A stretch of 9,590 nucleotides of DNA from an uncultured Selenomonadales bacterium (GTDB taxonomy: Bacteria > Bacillota > Negativicutes > Selenomonadales > Selenomonadaceae): contig CALFJE010000088.1 of NCBI GenBank assembly GCA_937877545.1, positions 1 to 9,590 on the forward strand, given 5' to 3'. The notes beneath the pieces are model-generated. The model saw only the letters and a program-made list of their open reading frames with translations. It searched no databases and was not told where the DNA came from. The position numbers were made by a program, and so were the translations under genes. Shown here piece after piece: positions 1 through 6,202 of the stretch (the stretch's first letter is position 1; the number at the start of each line of letters is the position of its first letter).

Positions 1-20
1 TCCGGGTTTCAAGTCGCGGC

Positions 21-42
21 GAGCCGCCATCCTTGGCGGCTC
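21..42 (+). terminator. Hairpin at left edge, possible weak terminator of an upstream gene
   Basis: Arms GAGCCGCCA (21-29) and TGGCGGCTC (34-42) pair perfectly over 9 bp around a TCCT tetraloop. The downstream tract is TACTTTACG, which is poor in T, so termination on the plus strand would be weak. The hairpin lies just outside the first gene and most likely belongs to whatever lies to the left of the window. It could also be an intergenic palindromic repeat; only one copy is visible here. Confidence 0.45.
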
Positions 43-45
43 TAC

Positions 46-74
46 TTTACGCGGCGTGTCATATTTTCGTTAAT
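46..74 (+). promoter_or_regulatory. Weak candidate promoter for the glycosyltransferase operon
   Basis: TTTACG (46-51) and GTTAAT (69-74) are spaced by 17 bases and each match four of six positions of the sigma-70 consensus. The stretch 61-80 is clearly more AT-rich than its surroundings and directly precedes the first gene's ribosome binding site. This is pattern matching only; the operon could instead be read from further left. Confidence 0.25.
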
Positions 75-97
75 TATTTTCAAAGGAGAGTTTCACC

Positions 98-1333
98 GTG
101 AATATTTTTATCCTTCATCCGTCGTTTCCCGCGCAATATCTCAATCTCGCGCCCTATCTTGCAAGCAATCCCGAAAATAAGGTTTTCTTCCTGTCCAAGG
201 AAAATTCCATTAACACCCAACTGCGCGGCGTCACCCTCGCCCTCTACCCCAAACCCAACGAGAAAAACGAGGAGTGGATTAAAACTTGCGGCGTATTGCG
301 CCCCGCTGCCGAGGCTGTCGTCGAAGGTCAAGCCGTCCTCCGCGCCATGGAGTGGCTCGCCAAAGAGCAGAACGTTAAGCCCGACGTGATTATCGCGCAC
401 ACCGGCTGGGGCTCCACGCTTTACTGTAAGGATATGTATCCCAACGTCCCGATTATCGGCTACTTCGAGTGGTATTATCGCGTCGAGGACAGCGATTGTT
501 ATTGGTGGCCCGACGAAATTCCGCAAATCGGCAACCGCATTTCCATTCGCACGCGCAATGCTCATCACCTTATGAATTTGGAGCTGTGCGATCAGGGCAT
601 TTGCCCGACCAAGTGGCAGTATTCCCAATTCCCCGAAGAGTACAAGCCCAGGCTCAATATCATTCACGAGGGCATTGATACGCGCTTTTGTTCGCCCGAC
701 CCCAGCGGCAAGCGTCCCGGTCTTGTGCTTGACGACATTCAACTCAACTTGCCCGAAGGCACCGAAATTATCACCTACGTCGCCCGCGGCTTTGAGATTT
801 ATCGCGGCTTCCCGTACTTCATGGACGCGATTCGTCACGTGTTGGCGCGTCGCCCGCAAACCCACGTTGTTGTTGTCGGCAAGGACAGAATTTGCTACGG
901 CGCACAGCTTAAGGATACGACCTACCTCAAGGAGGAGGAAAAGAAGGGCGGCTATCCGACTGACCGCGTGCACTTCGTCGGACTGCGCAATCGCGGCGAT
1001 TATCAAAAAATCCTGCGTGCGTCGAGCTGTCACGTTTACTTGACGCGTCCGTTCGTGCTTAGCTGGTCTTGCCTTGAGGCTATGAGCTTCGGTTGCCCGA
1101 TGGTCGGTTCCAAAACTCCGCCCGTGCAAGAGGTTATGGAGGACGGCGTCAACGGTTTGCTTGCGGAGTTCCGTTCGCCGTATCACATTGCCCGCAAGAT
1201 TGAGGAGCACCTCGACAATCCCGAACGCGCAAAGAAATTGGGCTTGGCGGCACGCGAAACAATTAAAGAGCGTTTCGAGCTGATGAATTGCATGAAGGCG
1301 CAGGAAGATTTGATGTACCGCGTAGTTCGTTGA
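98..1333 (+). CDS. Glycosyltransferase family 4 protein (GT-B fold)
   Basis: This predicted cytoplasmic or membrane-associated glycosyltransferase of 411 residues has the N-terminal signature of the Glyco_trans_4_3 type, HPSFPAQY at residues 7-14, and a HTGWG motif at 101-105. The C-terminal donor-binding domain runs from about 220, with ARGFEIYRGF (229-238), a Rossmann strand VVVVGKD (257-263) and RPFVLSWSCLEAMSFGCPMV (317-336). In the EX7E position the first Glu is Phe319 and only Glu327 is kept, which I recall as usual for this subgroup. The GTG start at 98 is chosen because AAAGGAGAG (82-90) lies 7 bases upstream and the beta-strand/HPSFPAQ motif follows at once. It probably transfers a sugar to a surface glycan or protein; donor and acceptor cannot be told. 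The next gene begins 15 bases downstream. No ATA codon is used for its 26 isoleucines, unlike the next gene. Confidence 0.88.
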   Translation: MNIFILHPSFPAQYLNLAPYLASNPENKVFFLSKENSINTQLRGVTLALYPKPNEKNEEWIKTCGVLRPAAEAVVEGQAVLRAMEWLAKEQNVKPDVIIAHTGWGSTLYCKDMYPNVPIIGYFEWYYRVEDSDCYWWPDEIPQIGNRISIRTRNAHHLMNLELCDQGICPTKWQYSQFPEEYKPRLNIIHEGIDTRFCSPDPSGKRPGLVLDDIQLNLPEGTEIITYVARGFEIYRGFPYFMDAIRHVLARRPQTHVVVVGKDRICYGAQLKDTTYLKEEEKKGGYPTDRVHFVGLRNRGDYQKILRASSCHVYLTRPFVLSWSCLEAMSFGCPMVGSKTPPVQEVMEDGVNGLLAEFRSPYHIARKIEEHLDNPERAKKLGLAARETIKERFELMNCMKAQEDLMYRVVR

Positions 1334-1348
1334 GGCGAGGGCGGCGCA

Positions 1349-3031
1349 ATGACATTTGAAACATTCATACCTGCGCGGGCAAAAAGCGTGCTTGAGCTGA
1401 CGGGCGACGCGCCGGAGGACTTCGAGACTTCGCAGGAAAAATTTCTGGAGATACAGCCCGCTTGCAAGTACACCGTCGCGATAGATTTGGAAAAGGTCGC
1501 GGGCACGTTCGACGCCATATTGATTCAAAGCCCGCTAATCGGCACGCTGACTTATAAACGGCTGGTCGCGTTGATTCGGAAGGTCGCGAAGTTTTTATCG
1601 TCGACGGGCACGCTGATATTCACGCTGGACAACATGGGGCACGCCGAGAATCTGGACGCGATACTTGAGGGCAAGCCGCCCAAATTCCGCGTGACGTTGA
1701 CGCAAAACGAGCTTCAAGACGCGATAGAGGAGGCGGGCTTGAACGTCTTGCGGTCGCTGAACGCGGGGCGCGGCGTTCAAGTGCGTCGGCAAGTGGCGGA
1801 GCTGGCAAAAACGGATTTGGCGGTGTTCGTTTACATATTCACGGCGTACAAGTCCGAGCCGCCCAAGAAAACGTTGGTGCAAACGCTAATAGGCGAGTCG
1901 ACGGTCTGCGCACCGAGCCGCGTACACATGCCGAATTCCTTTTTCATGACGGAGCCGAACGTCTTTATCGTATCGTCGCCGGTCGGCAAGCCGTATCAGC
2001 TGTTCGACAAGGAGCAATTCGAGGAGCGCGTCTTCATCAATCAGCGCATGTGTTTCCCGTCGTTCGCGGTCGGATTGGATTTCTTCAACGTGTTGCGCGA
2101 AAAGGAAATTCTGTTCATATCGGAAATGGACGATCACCCCGTGCTGTGGGAGGACGATTATCAAAAGACGGCGTGGATAAACTTCCGAGCGGTGCACGCG
2201 ATACAAACGTCGACGCCGTACCTGGCGGATTTCTTGAGCCAATTCAATCCGAATGTGACGGTGTTCGCGAATCAGCTGAGACGCTTGCCGCCGCCGAGGG
2301 ATTTCGATTTCGAGTTCAAGCAGAAAAAGCCCGTGACGATATTTTTCGGGGCGTTGAATCGGGACGGCGATTTTACGGAGCTGTTGCCGGTGCTGAACAG
2401 ATTCGCCAAGCATTACGGCAAAAAGATAGCGTTCAAGATACTTTCGCGGAGGAATTTGTTCGACGCGCTGGAGTCGGAATATAAAACGTTCGTCGGCGAT
2501 ATGAGCAAGTACGAGGGGCAATTCATTCCCTACGACGAGTACGAGGCGGCAATGCGTTCGTCGGACATAGCGTTGTTGCCGCTTAGGGATAACGAGTTCA
2601 ATCGGTCGAAGTCGGATTTAAAGTTCATTGAGTGCGCGGCTAACGGGACTGTGGCGTTGGCGTCGCCCGTTGTTTATGCCAACACGATACAGGAAGGTTC
2701 GACGGGCTTTATCTATCGCGACGACCGCGAGTTTACGACAAAGCTCAACTTGCTGGTGAAGAATCGGAACTTGCGGCGCATGGTGGCGGAGAAGGCTTAC
2801 AACTACGTCAAGCACGAACGGTTGATGAGCCAACACTACGAGGAGCGGCTGGATTGGTATCGCGAGCTGTTGCAACGCTTGCCCGAATTGACCAAGCAGG
2901 CGGAACAGCGGATTGAAAAATTTATCCCGCTGTTCAAAAAGGAGATTGACGAATTCCGAGCGCGTTTCCAAAAGCGTGCTCAAGCGGCAGGAGGCATAAG
3001 CGAAGGGCGCGAAATAATTATTCCGGAGTAG
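1349..3031 (+). CDS. Two-domain protein: degenerate methyltransferase-like domain fused to a GT4-like glycosyltransferase
   Basis: The 560 residues fall into two parts. Residues 12-175 look like a class I methyltransferase fold: SVLELTGD (13-20) stands where motif I belongs, FDAILIQSPL (54-63) fits motif IV and FLSSTGTLIFTLDN (82-95) fits the strand after the GG turn. The glycine-rich SAM loop (E/DxGxGxG) is missing, so binding of SAM is doubtful. Residues about 195-510 resemble a GT-B glycosyltransferase: a first Rossmann half (203-310, including EMDDHP at 259-264), then IFFGALNRDGD (331-341), SSDIALLPL (404-412) and FIECAANGTVALASP (426-440) in the donor domain. The tail (511-547) is charged and probably helical. 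The ATG at 1349 has GAGGG (1337-1341) 7 bases upstream. It lies directly after another glycosyltransferase, so joint work on one surface glycan is likely. ATA encodes 19 of 33 isoleucines. The glycosyltransferase part is fairly sure, the methyltransferase part less so. Confidence 0.8.
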   Translation: MTFETFIPARAKSVLELTGDAPEDFETSQEKFLEIQPACKYTVAIDLEKVAGTFDAILIQSPLIGTLTYKRLVALIRKVAKFLSSTGTLIFTLDNMGHAENLDAILEGKPPKFRVTLTQNELQDAIEEAGLNVLRSLNAGRGVQVRRQVAELAKTDLAVFVYIFTAYKSEPPKKTLVQTLIGESTVCAPSRVHMPNSFFMTEPNVFIVSSPVGKPYQLFDKEQFEERVFINQRMCFPSFAVGLDFFNVLREKEILFISEMDDHPVLWEDDYQKTAWINFRAVHAIQTSTPYLADFLSQFNPNVTVFANQLRRLPPPRDFDFEFKQKKPVTIFFGALNRDGDFTELLPVLNRFAKHYGKKIAFKILSRRNLFDALESEYKTFVGDMSKYEGQFIPYDEYEAAMRSSDIALLPLRDNEFNRSKSDLKFIECAANGTVALASPVVYANTIQEGSTGFIYRDDREFTTKLNLLVKNRNLRRMVAEKAYNYVKHERLMSQHYEERLDWYRELLQRLPELTKQAEQRIEKFIPLFKKEIDEFRARFQKRAQAAGGISEGREIIIPE

Positions 3032-3056
3032 GAATTAGGGAGTAGGGATTGGAGGG
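3029..3056 (+). repeat. Degenerate heptamer tandem repeat (TAGGGAT-like)
   Basis: Four consecutive 7-base units are visible: TAGGAAT (3029-3035), TAGGGAG (3036-3042), TAGGGAT (3043-3049) and TGGAGGG (3050-3056). The first unit contains the TAG stop codon of the preceding gene and the last one contributes the GGAGG ribosome binding site of the next gene. It is short and degenerate, so it may be simple purine-rich spacer sequence. Confidence 0.5.
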
Positions 3057-3063
3057 GAGGAAC

Positions 3064-3459
3064 ATGTCGGAGATACAAATCTTTGGCGGGGCGTTGATGA
3101 TGTCGGTGACATTCTACGCCTTGGCGGGCATAGCGATGCTTGGGATATTCGTTTTGGTATACCTGAGCAGTCGCGGCTCCAAAAAGAATGCGGGCATGTT
3201 GGACGAGCTTGTCCTGGACGAGCGGCAACAAAATCGCGACGGCTACACGAGCGTGACCGACAAGAGCAAGTTCCTCGGCGCGGTCGGCGTTTGCGTGACG
3301 GATTTGCGTCCTGCGGGCACGATAACCGTTGACGGCGAGCCGCTTGACGTGGTGGCGGAGGGCAATTTCGTCAAGGCGGGCGCGAGCGTTATCGTCGTCA
3401 ACGTGGACGGTTCCCGCGTGCTTGTCCGTCAAACGGAGGGAGGTCTTAACCATGGATGA
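3064..3459 (+). CDS. Short NfeD-like membrane protein (partner of FloA)
   Basis: This protein of 131 residues has one hydrophobic segment (about 8-35), a charged linker (36-65) and a C-terminal beta-rich domain (about 70-123). That domain has the NfeD OB-fold pattern: GAVGVCVTDLRPAGTI (72-87), then DGEPLDVVAEG (90-100), FVKAGASVIV (102-111) and a final RVLVRQ strand. NfeD proteins are encoded next to SPFH/flotillin genes and are thought to support flotillin assembly in the membrane. Here the flotillin gene follows with an 8-base overlap, so translational coupling is likely. The ATG at 3064 is preferred over an in-frame TTG at 3049 because GGAGG (3051-3055) lies 8 bases upstream of the ATG and inside the longer reading. 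It belongs to the short NfeD class: no N-terminal ClpP-like protease domain is present. Confidence 0.87.
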   Translation: MSEIQIFGGALMMSVTFYALAGIAMLGIFVLVYLSSRGSKKNAGMLDELVLDERQQNRDGYTSVTDKSKFLGAVGVCVTDLRPAGTITVDGEPLDVVAEGNFVKAGASVIVVNVDGSRVLVRQTEGGLNHG

Positions 3460-4447
3460 CTTGATAATCGGCTACGGCTTCTTGTTGTTTATGGGCTTAA
3501 TGGTGGCGGGGATATTCCTGCACTTCGTACCAATCGGGCTGTGGATTTCGGCGTTGGCGGCGGACGTGCACGTCGGGATATTCACGCTGATAGGAATGCG
3601 TATGCGGCGCGTGCCCCCCGCGCAGATTGTCATGCCGCTAATCAAAGCGAACAAGGCGGGGCTGGACGTCAACGTCAATCAGCTGGAGGCGCATTATTTG
3701 GCGGGCGGCAACGTCGACAAGGTAGTAGACGCGCTGATAGCCTCGCAACGTGCGCAGATAGTTTTGCCGTTTGAGCGTTCGGCGGCAATAGACTTGGCGG
3801 GGCGCGACGTGTTGGAAGCGGTACAAATGAGCGTCAACCCGAAAGTCATTGAGACGCCCGTTGTGTCGGCTGTAGCCAAAAACGGTATCGAGCTTAAGAT
3901 AAAGGCGCGTGTCACCGTTCGGGCTAATATTGACAGATTGGTCGGCGGCGCGGGCGAGCCTACGATAATTGCGCGTGTCGGCGAGGGCATAGTTACGACG
4001 GTCGGCTCCTCTGAGCGGCACACGGACGTTTTGGAAAGCCCCGACGATATTTCCAAGACGGTACTGGGCAAGGGTTTGGACGCGGGCACGGCGTTTGAGA
4101 TTCTGTCAATCGACATAGCGGACGTGGACGTCGGGCGCAATATCGGCGCACAACTTCAAACCGACCAGGCGGAGGCGGACAAGCGAATCGCTCAAGCCAA
4201 GGCGGAGGAGCGTCGCGCAATGGCTGTCGCCAAGGAACAGGAAATGAAAGCCTACACGCAGGAAATGGAAGCCAAGGTCGTCGAGGCGCAGGCGGAAGTT
4301 CCTCACGCAATGGCGGAGGCTCTCAAGTCGGGCAAGCTCGGCGTCATGGATTATTACAACATGATGAACATTCAATCCGATACCGAAATGCGCAAGGCGG
4401 TCAGTGCGGCGGGCAAGCCCAAGGACGAGGAGTCCGTCAAGAGGTAA
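3452..4447 (+). CDS. floA: Flotillin-like protein FloA
   Basis: The protein has 331 residues, the usual FloA size. It starts with a hydrophobic segment (about 5-35) and a second short one (42-50) that anchor it on the cytoplasmic face of the membrane. The SPFH/PHB domain follows, including VNPKVIETPVVSAVAKNGIE (128-147), KARVTVRANIDRLVGG (151-166), GEGIVTTVGSS (178-187) and ISIDIADVDVGRNIGA (residues about 219-233). An Ala/Glu/Lys-rich coiled coil covers about 236-290, and the end carries GVMDYYNMMNIQSDTEMR (297-314), typical of the family. FloA forms oligomers in ordered membrane microdomains (known from Bacillus subtilis and Staphylococcus aureus), where it influences membrane fluidity and the assembly of envelope complexes. 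The ATG at 3452 has GGAGGGAGGT (3435-3444) 7 bases upstream and overlaps the stop of the NfeD gene. The reading frame is open further upstream, but that part only overlaps NfeD. Confidence 0.95.
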   Translation: MDDLIIGYGFLLFMGLMVAGIFLHFVPIGLWISALAADVHVGIFTLIGMRMRRVPPAQIVMPLIKANKAGLDVNVNQLEAHYLAGGNVDKVVDALIASQRAQIVLPFERSAAIDLAGRDVLEAVQMSVNPKVIETPVVSAVAKNGIELKIKARVTVRANIDRLVGGAGEPTIIARVGEGIVTTVGSSERHTDVLESPDDISKTVLGKGLDAGTAFEILSIDIADVDVGRNIGAQLQTDQAEADKRIAQAKAEERRAMAVAKEQEMKAYTQEMEAKVVEAQAEVPHAMAEALKSGKLGVMDYYNMMNIQSDTEMRKAVSAAGKPKDEESVKR

Positions 4448-4458
4448 AATTTTTACAC

Positions 4459-4486
4459 AGCTCCGCGAATCGGCGGGGCTTTTTTT
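4459..4486 (+). terminator. Rho-independent terminator after floA
   Basis: AGCTCCGC (4459-4466) pairs with GCGGGGCT (4473-4480) over 8 bp, including one T-G wobble, around a 6-base loop, and is followed by seven Ts (4480-4486). It closes the glycosyltransferase-NfeD-FloA unit. The next start codon is only 11 bases beyond the last T, so the hairpin also lies in or at the edge of the leader of the DUF2971 gene. Confidence 0.85.
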
Positions 4487-4497
4487 ACGGGGACGCC

Positions 4498-5868
4498 ATG
4501 AAGCTTTACAGGTACAGGACGATTAAGAGCGCGTTGTTGGAGCTTGAGGACGGTGCATTTTATTTCGCGGAGCCGGCAGAGCTTAATGACCCGCTTGAAG
4601 GCTACTTGAAAATTTATTGGCAGGGCGACGCGCCCGCGTGGCAAGGCTTGCTGAAAAATTTCGTCTGCAGTCTGTTTTACAACTTGCAAACGTATCTGTT
4701 GACGGCGCGGCATTTTCAAGGCGTATCGCGGGAAAATTTTTTCGGCGACTTGCAGAGCAAAAATATCCTGTTCGATTCGCACCGATTCGAGGATTCGCCG
4801 TTAAGTCAAATCTTCCGGGAGCTGGGCGAACAATTCTTGACGCAGGATAAAGTTCGCGAGGTCGTCGAATTCTACGGCGACGATAAGATTAAGTGCTACG
4901 GGCGCGAAATGGAATTTATCCTCCGCACGGTGATTGACGCCGCGTTTATAATTTGCGTCGGGAAACTTAAAAGCCTCGGCTTGATTCGCGCCGACTTCGA
5001 CGGGAATTTTTTCGATGTGGAGTACGAAATTTCGTTCGCGGAGCTGAAAAATATCAGCGACGACGCCCGCAAGCAAAGGATTGACGAGCTGGAAAATTTG
5101 AATTGCGACATGATGGAATCGGGCTTGCTGGGCTTGAAGCTGAATCGCCGCCCGTCGGATACGCGCTACCTTTTCAAGCAACACATGCTTTGGCTCCGAT
5201 TTATTTTCCCGCGCACCTACGTCGAGCAGCTAAAGGAAATTATGTATCCGAACGGCTACGTGGTGTGCTTTTCCGACACGCCGACCAACTCCGCCATGTG
5301 GGGCAACTACGCCGACAATCACAGGGGCGTTTGCTTTATCTACGAGACGGAAAATTTGGGCGGGCGCGAGTTCATAAATTTTGCCGCCAAGTCTTTGGAG
5401 GTCAAGCCGGTTAAGTATTGTAAGCAAGTCATTGAGCGAAATTTTTTTGATACGTTGCGGCATTTATCTTTTCTGCGTGCGGAGGATTGGCTGACGGGTC
5501 TTGGCGGGCGCAAGAGCAAAAAATTAACCGCGCCCGAAAGCTCGGCAGGATATGACGACGATTATCAAGAAAAATTCTATCGGAAGATGACGGATTGGCA
5601 CCACGAGCGGGAGTACAGAATTTTTTTGGCGGACAGATTTTATCGCTATGCCGACAAGTTTGCGCGGCATTGGAAGTACGATTCAAAGACGCTGACGGGG
5701 CTGGTATTCGGGATACGGACGACGCTTGATGACAAATTGGAGCTGTTGCGGAAGTTGGCGCGGCTCGGAAAATCGGTCGGCAATTTTGATTTTTTCCAAG
5801 CGGAATACGACGACGAGACGCAAATCATTTCAATCCGCGAAAAACTTCTGCTGACAAAAATCACTTGA
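4498..5868 (+). CDS. DUF2971-domain protein with a large internal helical insertion
   Basis: The 456-residue protein shows the scattered DUF2971 pattern: YRY at 4-6, a FAEPAELNDPLEG motif (23-35), VCFSDTPTNSAMWGNYAD (256-273) with HRGVCFIYE (275-283), WHHEREYRIF (367-376) and GLVFG (401-405). Members known to me are about 250-300 residues long; here roughly residues 40-245 form an additional, mainly helical region between the first and second motif blocks. No signal peptide or convincing membrane segment is seen, so it is probably cytoplasmic. The molecular role of the family is not established. The order of an N-terminal aromatic/basic strand and a late H-x-E-x-E-Y-R strand is reminiscent of ADP-ribosyltransferase-like folds such as DarT, but that is my inference. 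The start is fixed by the conserved YRY near the N-terminus; the ribosome binding site is weak (GGGGA, 4489-4493). A small membrane protein follows 15 bases downstream. Confidence 0.82.
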   Translation: MKLYRYRTIKSALLELEDGAFYFAEPAELNDPLEGYLKIYWQGDAPAWQGLLKNFVCSLFYNLQTYLLTARHFQGVSRENFFGDLQSKNILFDSHRFEDSPLSQIFRELGEQFLTQDKVREVVEFYGDDKIKCYGREMEFILRTVIDAAFIICVGKLKSLGLIRADFDGNFFDVEYEISFAELKNISDDARKQRIDELENLNCDMMESGLLGLKLNRRPSDTRYLFKQHMLWLRFIFPRTYVEQLKEIMYPNGYVVCFSDTPTNSAMWGNYADNHRGVCFIYETENLGGREFINFAAKSLEVKPVKYCKQVIERNFFDTLRHLSFLRAEDWLTGLGGRKSKKLTAPESSAGYDDDYQEKFYRKMTDWHHEREYRIFLADRFYRYADKFARHWKYDSKTLTGLVFGIRTTLDDKLELLRKLARLGKSVGNFDFFQAEYDDETQIISIREKLLLTKIT

Positions 5869-5883
5869 AACGAGGCGATACTT

Positions 5884-6195
5884 ATGGAATTGGCAACAAT
5901 CTTTCTGATATGGCTGGCGGTGACGATAATCGACAACCTCGCCAAAAGAAAAAGACGGCTCCCGCCGCCCGACTTCGATATACCGCCGCTCGCCAACGAG
6001 GAGCCGATAGTCCTTGAAAATCCGCGTCAAGCCGAGGTGCGCCCGCTCAACCCGCCGATTAAAAAGGCGTCCGCGCAGATTGTTCAAGAGGAGGAGCCTA
6101 AGCCGCTCAACGTGAGTTTGACGCCCTCGACCGTCATGAACGCGTTCGTGCTAAGTGAAATTATCGGCAAACCCAAGGCGTTGCGTCGCAGGTGA
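5884..6195 (+). CDS. Small single-pass membrane protein, proline-rich, unknown function
   Basis: This 103-residue protein begins with a hydrophobic segment (about 3-18), followed by KRKRR (21-25). By the positive-inside rule the bulk of the chain would be cytoplasmic. Residues 26-75 are rich in Pro and Glu (PPPDFDIPP, EEEPKP) and probably unfolded. The C-terminal third is more ordered: STVMNAFVLSEIIGKPKALR (82-101), ending in three arginines. I recall similar short anchored proteins with an xxLSEIxGxPxAxRR end from Negativicutes genomes, without an assigned role. The ATG at 5884 has CGAGG (5871-5875) 8 bases upstream. It lies 15 bases after the DUF2971 gene and before the terminator, so both are probably on one transcript. 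Confidence 0.78.
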   Translation: MELATIFLIWLAVTIIDNLAKRKRRLPPPDFDIPPLANEEPIVLENPRQAEVRPLNPPIKKASAQIVQEEEPKPLNVSLTPSTVMNAFVLSEIIGKPKALRRR

Positions 6196-6202
6196 AAATT
6201 TT

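Noticed and set aside
80..1528. Open frame of 482 codons on the minus strand, longer than the sense gene
   Set aside because: It is fully antisense to the GT4 gene and the start of the next gene, which have clear family motifs and ribosome binding sites. Its composition (Arg, His, Leu, Ala-rich) is that of a shadow frame.
3329..3451. Upstream extension of the floA frame
   Set aside because: The extra 41 codons overlap the NfeD gene in another frame and give an Arg/Ser-rich sequence; a strong ribosome binding site and the conserved FloA N-terminus place the start at 3452.
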